Positions 31,220 through 34,585 of a stretch of 34,585 bases of DNA are shown piece by piece. The stretch covers positions 1-34,585 of the IMG/VR virus record IMGVR_UViG_3300012036_000009; one strand, written 5' to 3'. The notes under the pieces were generated by a model. The model was given only the letters and a program-made list of their open reading frames with translations. It was not told the origin of the DNA and did not search any database. How positions within the stretch are numbered: position 1 is the stretch's first letter; each line of letters opens with the position of its first letter. Made by a program: the position numbers and the translations under genes. Source of the stretch: a virus.

Positions 31220-31945
31220 TCACTCAACGAAGTAATTCCGGAAGGACCCCTCGATGACAACCGCAGGATTGCGTTCTTGACCAGGATGCCCCACAAGACG
31301 ACCCTCGCCGACCAAGAGACGGCCTTGATAACGGGGCCACACCTTAGCCAGTTCCTTCGCTTGACCACGCGGGATATATCCAACGTGCGTCCAGATAAAG
31401 GAACTTTGCGATATCCCCTTAGCCACAAGAACGGCCATGGCATAATGGTCTTTTGGGTTCCCAGGTTCCGGCACGAAGAGCACGCGGTTACCGGGGTTCT
31501 TGTTCCTGAACGCCGACTGCTGGGCTCTGTCCATATAGCTGTTGCCAACAACCGTTGACTTGAGCGGAAACATCTTAGCCGGACTGTCCTTTTCAAAACC
31601 GCCAAAGTTGGCAAGATCATCGTCGGTGACGTGCATCTCGATTTCGGCGGGTGCATTGAACTCATGCGTATCAAAGGAACCGGCACCTTGGGTCGTCAGA
31701 GGCTTCAGATAATCCCAGGTCTTGGCCGCAAGGACTTCATCACCCTTAAGGATCGCCGCCAATCCGTCAGCACAGTTGGGAGTGCTCTTTATGGTGGCTT
31801 TGCGGGTAACAGGCAGACAGTCGGGACAGGGCACGATGCCTGCCGTAGGTCCACCACCAAGACGCTCGTATACTTCACCAGTGTCTTGGCAAGTCTCACA
31901 GGTAACGCTCGGTTGGTCTTCCTCCCAAAAGTGCGGGAAAACCAA
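31220..31945 (-). CDS. zinc-binding plus HIRAN domain protein
   Basis: 241 residues from TTG 31945, with GAAAGG a few bases upstream. The N-terminus has a DnaJ-like zinc site (Cys16 and Cys19 in CETC, Cys40 and Cys43 in CPDC). The middle (about 55-125) is unrecognised. The C-terminal about 110 residues form a HIRAN domain: KSTVVGNSYMDRAQQSAFRN, then LFVPEPGNPKDHYAMAVLVA and THVGYIPRGQAKELAKVW. HIRAN binds DNA ends; the zinc site may add DNA or protein binding. With the nuclease-linked HIRAN gene at 21504 it gives two HIRAN proteins in one genome. It is the last gene before the structured region upstream of the polymerase. Confidence 0.78.
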   Translation of the reverse strand: MVFPHFWEEDQPSVTCETCQDTGEVYERLGGGPTAGIVPCPDCLPVTRKATIKSTPNCADGLAAILKGDEVLAAKTWDYLKPLTTQGAGSFDTHEFNAPAEIEMHVTDDDLANFGGFEKDSPAKMFPLKSTVVGNSYMDRAQQSAFRNKNPGNRVLFVPEPGNPKDHYAMAVLVAKGISQSSFIWTHVGYIPRGQAKELAKVWPRYQGRLLVGEGRLVGHPGQERNPAVVIEGSFRNYFVE

Positions 31946-31959
31946 CCGGCCTTTCGGCG

Positions 31960-32589
31960 TTACCGGCGCGGAAAATCCGGCTTGTCATCTCCGCCCAGGA
32001 GCATCATCAGCATCATCGGGTTCATGCCCGCCATGCCTCCGCCACCGCTGCCGCCCATTCCGCCCATCATGGACATGAGGGCCAGGGTCTTGCCGTCGAT
32101 GCCACCAGAACCGCCCTTGTCGCCCATCAGCATCAGCATCGGAAGCATGGAGGCCATGCCTTCGGCACCAGTGCCTTCTTTGCCGCCAAAGTTGAACGGC
32201 GAGCGAACAACAGTGATCCCGTTGTCGATGCCCATCATGGACACTTTCTTCGGACGGAACCGGGTCTGGTGACCCTGGAAGGACAGCGCCTGGATGGAGG
32301 TCTTCTCCTTCGTGGACGTGGCCTCGAGGACCCAGCCGGTCGGCTTGCCGCCAGAGACGAGGACATCGCCTTTGTTCACCTGGTCGATCGGGACCAACTG
32401 GCTGAAGGCCGGCAATTCCATTGCAAAGCTGTCGAACGGGTTCAACTCGACCTGATCGTCCTTCGACAGGGTATAGATGCCGTCGTCCCGCTTGATGCCA
32501 GTCTGGTTCGACATGATGTCCCAGACGACGCCGTCGATCTGAGCAAATACGTGGCCCATCAGTTTGGCCATTGTTCCTTGCAGTTTCAT
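31960..32589 (-). CDS. unknown protein with Met/Gly-rich tail
   Basis: 209 residues, AAGGAG upstream. Residues 1-135 look like a folded, beta-rich domain (GHVFAQIDGVVWDIMSNQT, then YTLSKDDQVELNPFDSFAME, and TGWVLEATSTKEKTSIQAL). Residues about 144-200 are almost wholly Met, Gly, Leu and Ser, with runs such as MLPMLMLMGDKGG and MNPMMLMMLLGG. The tail may self-associate, touch membranes or form a condensate. No family is recognised. The gene has its own promoter and sits between the SSB and the zinc-HIRAN genes, so a replication-associated or early host-takeover role is possible. Frame choice is supported by the Shine-Dalgarno and promoter; another open frame on this strand is Arg/His-rich nonsense. 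Confidence 0.72.
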   Translation of the reverse strand: MKLQGTMAKLMGHVFAQIDGVVWDIMSNQTGIKRDDGIYTLSKDDQVELNPFDSFAMELPAFSQLVPIDQVNKGDVLVSGGKPTGWVLEATSTKEKTSIQALSFQGHQTRFRPKKVSMMGIDNGITVVRSPFNFGGKEGTGAEGMASMLPMLMLMGDKGGSGGIDGKTLALMSMMGGMGGSGGGGMAGMNPMMLMMLLGGDDKPDFPRR

Positions 32590-32625
32590 TGTTCATCTCC
32601 TTGGTTGAACGTGGTTGATATGATT

Positions 32626-32654
32626 AGAATGCACTGTGCAGCACAGAGATGAAA
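32626..32654 (-). promoter_or_regulatory. promoter with TTTCATCTCT motif
   Basis: Read leftward: TTTCAT, 17 bases, CATTCT. It includes the dyad CTGTGCTGCACAG. It is followed by the gene at 32589 and preceded by a strong terminator, repeating the arrangement at 26433-26523. Confidence 0.55.
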
Positions 32655-32663
32655 CCTACGAAG

Positions 32664-32699
32664 CAAAGAAAAAGGCCAGCAGATTTCTCCGCTGGCCTT
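32664..32699 (-). terminator. rho-independent terminator after the SSB gene
   Basis: Read leftward, AAGGCCAGC pairs with GCTGGCCTT around a ten-base loop and runs into TTTTTCTTT. It ends the SSB transcript. The U-tract TTTTTCTTT is identical to that of the terminator at 26492. Confidence 0.88.
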
Positions 32700-32729
32700 C
32701 CTTCACCCGAGGTGGAGAGGCTCCTCGAG

Positions 32730-33311
32730 TTATGCCGTGGGATCGTCCTGAGGGGCGATGTCGGCGCCTTCCCAGACCTGGTCAGCATCATTGCCAAAGT
32801 CGTCTTCAGCAGCCATGCGACCGGTGAAGTTCTCGTCGTTGCCCAGTTTCTGCAGGTTGTGCAGACCGAAGGCCACGCCTTTGCCGACGTTGTCGTAGGG
32901 GTATGCCGTGATGGTGGCACGAGCCCAGCAACCGGGGTAGAACTCCTCTTCGGTGAGGATGGGTTGCTTGTTGCGATCCACCAGACCCGGACGCTGCTTA
33001 GACGAAGCCGTCCCAAACATCATCCCTTCGCCGTAGCCATCGAGATGCGCCTTTTCAGCGCCGTCACGAAGAGGCTTTTTGAAGTTGCCCGGCAGGTCCT
33101 TGATCAGCTTTTTGAACTTGTCCTTCGAAGCCTCGTCGGCGATCGCCTGCATGGTCTTCCATGCTTTCTTGTCCGCGTCGGTGAACTTCTCGGGATAGAA
33201 GAGCATCACCACAGAATACTTCGGATTGCTGCCCTGGTAGGACGAGGCTTCGAATACTGAGGGGAAACTCACTCGGAAAGGCGGGGTTACCGCTTTCAAA
33301 CGTTCGGCCAT
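32730..33311 (-). CDS. single-stranded DNA-binding protein, Enc34/DUF2815 type
   Basis: 193 residues with AAGGAG upstream. Family segments are FRVSFPSVFEA, then PKYSVVMLFYPEKF and a lysine-rich helix KDKFKKLIKDLP. SSKQRPGLVDRNKQPILTEE, FYPGCWARATITAYPYD and VGKGVAFGLHNLQKLGNDE follow, then AAEDDFGND. The Enc34-type OB-fold protein coats single-stranded DNA during phage replication. The acidic C-terminal tail (WEGADIAPQDDPTA) is like those used by SSBs to contact partner proteins. It forms its own unit ahead of a strong terminator. Its promoter was not clearly identified in the 190-base leader. Confidence 0.92.
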   Translation of the reverse strand: MAERLKAVTPPFRVSFPSVFEASSYQGSNPKYSVVMLFYPEKFTDADKKAWKTMQAIADEASKDKFKKLIKDLPGNFKKPLRDGAEKAHLDGYGEGMMFGTASSKQRPGLVDRNKQPILTEEEFYPGCWARATITAYPYDNVGKGVAFGLHNLQKLGNDENFTGRMAAEDDFGNDADQVWEGADIAPQDDPTA

Positions 33312-33354
33312 TTGGTGTCTCCTTGACTACCTAGATACTTGACACTTTGAATGA

Positions 33355-33381
33355 TCGAGCCCTTGTGGCCTGGGGGCTCGA
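33355..33381. other. hairpin in the SSB leader
   Basis: TCGAGCCC pairs with GGGCTCGA around an 11-base loop. It lies 44 bases upstream of the SSB start in the 190-base gap 33312-33501. It has no U-tract in the leftward direction, so it may be a leader structure rather than a terminator. Confidence 0.45.
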
Positions 33382-33467
33382 CCGTTTTGATCCCGTCCTA
33401 AGCCAGACAGTCCTGCGCTGAAGATTACCTTCGGACTATACGCCTGGCAAGTGCCATGGGATTTAAT

Positions 33468-33502
33468 AACATTACCCCGAACTTAGTCGGCGGGGAAATG
33501 TT
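33468..33502 (-). terminator. hairpin after the HNH gene
   Basis: AACATT and CCCCG arms, separated by an A-A mismatch, pair with CGGGG and AATGTT around an 11-base loop. The arms begin within the HNH stop codon. Only a weak ATTAAAT follows leftward, so termination is plausible but not certain. Confidence 0.5.
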
Positions 33503-33978
33503 TACTTAGGTGGCTGGCGCCGGTATACGTCGAAATTCTGTTTAGCCCTATTTCTAGCTTTTACAGCTTGGCCAAAACATTTATGAAACCCAAGCTGGTA
33601 TTGCTTAGTTTCAAATCTTAGCGATATTTTCCAGCGCTTCACTCCTTTCATCCAATTTACACCACCAAAGCCCCGGTTTTGCTGATTTTGAGACTTTGTA
33701 GCCTCCCGCAAATTTGTCCAAACGTTATTATCCCTAGTTCGGTCTTTATGGTCCACGTCTAATACAGGCCACGATCCCGTCATATACAGCCAAGCAAGCC
33801 TATGCGCTAAATAGCCTTTGCCCTTAATGACTATAGTTCTGTACCCATCAGGCTTAACTGATCCAGCCTCTTTACCCTGGACAGCCGTATGAACTTTTTC
33901 ACCAAAGAGCCATTGGAAGGCACCCGTGGCGGGGTCATAGGTTAAAAGCTCCTTAAGACTTCTTTGATCTATACACAT
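33502..33978 (-). CDS. HNH endonuclease, probably homing-type
   Basis: 158 residues from ATG 33978; a TTG at 33996 is possible. The pattern LTYDPATGAFQWLF, then GYLAHRLAWLYMTGSWP and VLDVDHKDRTRDNNVWTNLR, then ATKSQNQQNRG, is the HNH_3 core found in free-standing phage HNH endonucleases. The His of HRLAW and the DHKDxxxxNN segment are the metal-site residues. A C-terminal AP2-like part (KGVKRWKISLRFETKQYQLG and FHKCFGQAVKARNRAK) would bind DNA. The gene is visibly AT-richer than its neighbours, and its start overlaps the previous gene, consistent with an inserted selfish gene. Confidence 0.85.
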   Translation of the reverse strand: MCIDQRSLKELLTYDPATGAFQWLFGEKVHTAVQGKEAGSVKPDGYRTIVIKGKGYLAHRLAWLYMTGSWPVLDVDHKDRTRDNNVWTNLREATKSQNQQNRGFGGVNWMKGVKRWKISLRFETKQYQLGFHKCFGQAVKARNRAKQNFDVYRRQPPK

Positions 33979-34141
33979 CTTGGATAACTTTCTCAAGGGC
34001 AGCTGACTGAAGATAGGCTTCGCCGACCAACAGAGCGATTGCTCTCATCTTAAGGGGGTCCTGGTCAGGACAAGCCTCTTCTACTTTTGCTTGCACTGTC
34101 TTTGCCAATGCAAGCAGCTCTGCTGGATCACCGCTCGCCAT
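33953..34141 (-). CDS. hypothetical protein, 62 residues
   Basis: A small helical acidic protein (MASGDPAELLALAKTVQAKV, then DPLKMRAIALLVGEAYLQSA). No family is recognised. The start overlaps the upstream gene by 14 bases and the end overlaps the HNH gene by 26 bases. The overlap suggests that the HNH gene arrived at its 3' end and may have replaced part of it. Confidence 0.6.
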   Translation of the reverse strand: MASGDPAELLALAKTVQAKVEEACPDQDPLKMRAIALLVGEAYLQSAALEKVIQDVYRSKKS

Positions 34142-34463
34142 GTTTGTCCCGGTGCTTGCTCAGGATTTCCACAACTTCAGACACTGGATAGCCCAGGAAG
34201 GTGTTACGCGCTTCCAAGTCATCAGTTACTGCAAACCCTGGTGGGGCGTTGTCAAGATAGAACGCCTCCAATAAGGGTAAACGCCGTAAACGACGAGCCA
34301 ACTGAGTTGATTTCTCAAGCTCAGGGTAACAGTGCTGAACGTCAAAGCCTCCCTGCTCTGGATGCGGGAGCAGCACGATCGTCGGTTTGTCTGTGCTGCT
34401 GAAAGGCCTGGCGTCATGGTCCCGAGCGAGCTGCCGGAAGTCAATCCCCGTTGTTTGTGCCAT
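34128..34463 (-). CDS. hypothetical protein, 111 residues
   Basis: Mixed alpha/beta. The N-terminus IDFRQLARDHDARPFSSTDK is followed by TIVLLPHPEQGGFDV and a helix LEKSTQLARRLRRLPLLEAF. The C-terminus has DDLEARNTFLGYPVSEVVEI. No family is recognised. AAAGGAGG precedes the ATG, and the start overlaps the gene entering from the right by 23 bases, so it belongs to the same leftward operon. Confidence 0.68.
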   Translation of the reverse strand: MAQTTGIDFRQLARDHDARPFSSTDKPTIVLLPHPEQGGFDVQHCYPELEKSTQLARRLRRLPLLEAFYLDNAPPGFAVTDDLEARNTFLGYPVSEVVEILSKHRDKHGER

Positions 34464-34585
34464 TGGCTTCCTCCTTTCGGGCGCGAGCCCAAGTGATGAT
34501 TACGTTGTAGTCCCCAAACATGGTTTCAGGGACCTCGATCCAAGAAGCGCTGGCCGGGTTGAACTTGGTAAGCTCGTTGGCGCCA
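34441..34585 (-). CDS. C-terminal end of an unidentified protein (5' partial)
   Basis: An open leftward frame enters from the right edge and ends with TGA at 34441-34443, giving the last 47 residues. It includes FNPASASWIEVPETMFGDYN and a basic end WARARKEEANG. It overlaps the start of the next gene and holds that gene's ribosome binding site. Too little is visible to name it. Confidence 0.6.
   Translation of the reverse strand, partial: GANELTKFNPASASWIEVPETMFGDYNVIITWARARKEEANGTNNGD

Noticed and set aside
31985-32596. 203-residue second frame on the minus strand
   Set aside because: Its translation is Arg/His/Asp-rich without domains. The overlapping frame ending at 31960 has the ribosome binding site and a plausible folded domain.
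33339-33344. TTGACA on the plus strand as a -35 element
   Set aside because: No matching -10 lies 16-18 bases downstream and there is no plus-strand gene in this region.
1-34585. CRISPR arrays, insertion sequences or integrase genes
   Set aside because: No regularly spaced repeats, transposase or recombinase motifs were seen on either strand, so temperate lifestyle cannot be judged from this window.

Overview
The window is part of a tailed dsDNA phage (siphovirus) genome, or a prophage of that type, infecting an alphaproteobacterium. The main evidence is the tail-tip block at 8.2-14.3 kb. It has the same order of families as the Rhodobacter-type gene transfer agent (GTA): DUF2460, DUF2163, NlpC/P60 peptidase, then a large GTA TIM-barrel tip protein, followed by a DUF2793 protein. 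Class II NrdJ, an exonuclease-polymerase PolA, an SNF2-like helicase and an Enc34/DUF2815-type ssDNA-binding protein recall roseophages such as RDJL-phi1 and YuA-like siphophages. That placement is from memory of those groups, not from a search.

Layout: bases 1-16906 are a dense, rightward late operon. It holds the end of a LamG-like protein, head-tail connectors, tail terminator, tail tube, a tail-assembly chaperone pair joined by a predicted -1 frameshift, a gp10-like protein, tape measure, GTA-like tip, DUF2793 protein, then lysis genes (endolysin, holin, overlapping Rz/Rz1 spanins and a small membrane coiled-coil protein). A strong hairpin near 17.0 kb separates this operon from the leftward half.

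Bases 17041-34585 run leftward and carry nucleotide metabolism and replication. The genes are NrdJ, small unknowns, a T4 DenV-like endonuclease V, a HIRAN protein, a PD-(D/E)XK nuclease, a DHFR-like protein, dCMP deaminase, a thymidylate synthase homologue, a MazG-like/dNMP kinase fusion, a protein with two helix-turn-helix-like repeats, a signal-peptide protein, SNF2-like helicase, DNA polymerase, a zinc-HIRAN protein, a Met/Gly-tailed protein, SSB, an HNH endonuclease and small unknowns.

The most interesting prediction concerns DNA modification. The thymidylate synthase homologue has Asp204 where thymidylate synthases have the Asn that reads uracil. Asp is the residue of dCMP hydroxymethylases and of the engineered dCMP methylase. 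It is translationally coupled to a fused all-alpha NTP pyrophosphatase/dNMP kinase, dCMP deaminase and a DHFR-like gene. Together these resemble a compact form of T4's modified-cytosine precursor pathway, so the phage may carry 5-methyl- or 5-hydroxymethyl-cytosine DNA. A second prominent element is a 302-base gene-free stretch upstream of the polymerase gene. It contains at least six strong inverted repeats, including a 15-of-16 bp long-range stem, and may be a structured RNA or replication element. Leftward transcription appears punctuated by terminator-promoter cassettes that share a TTnCATCTCT promoter motif.
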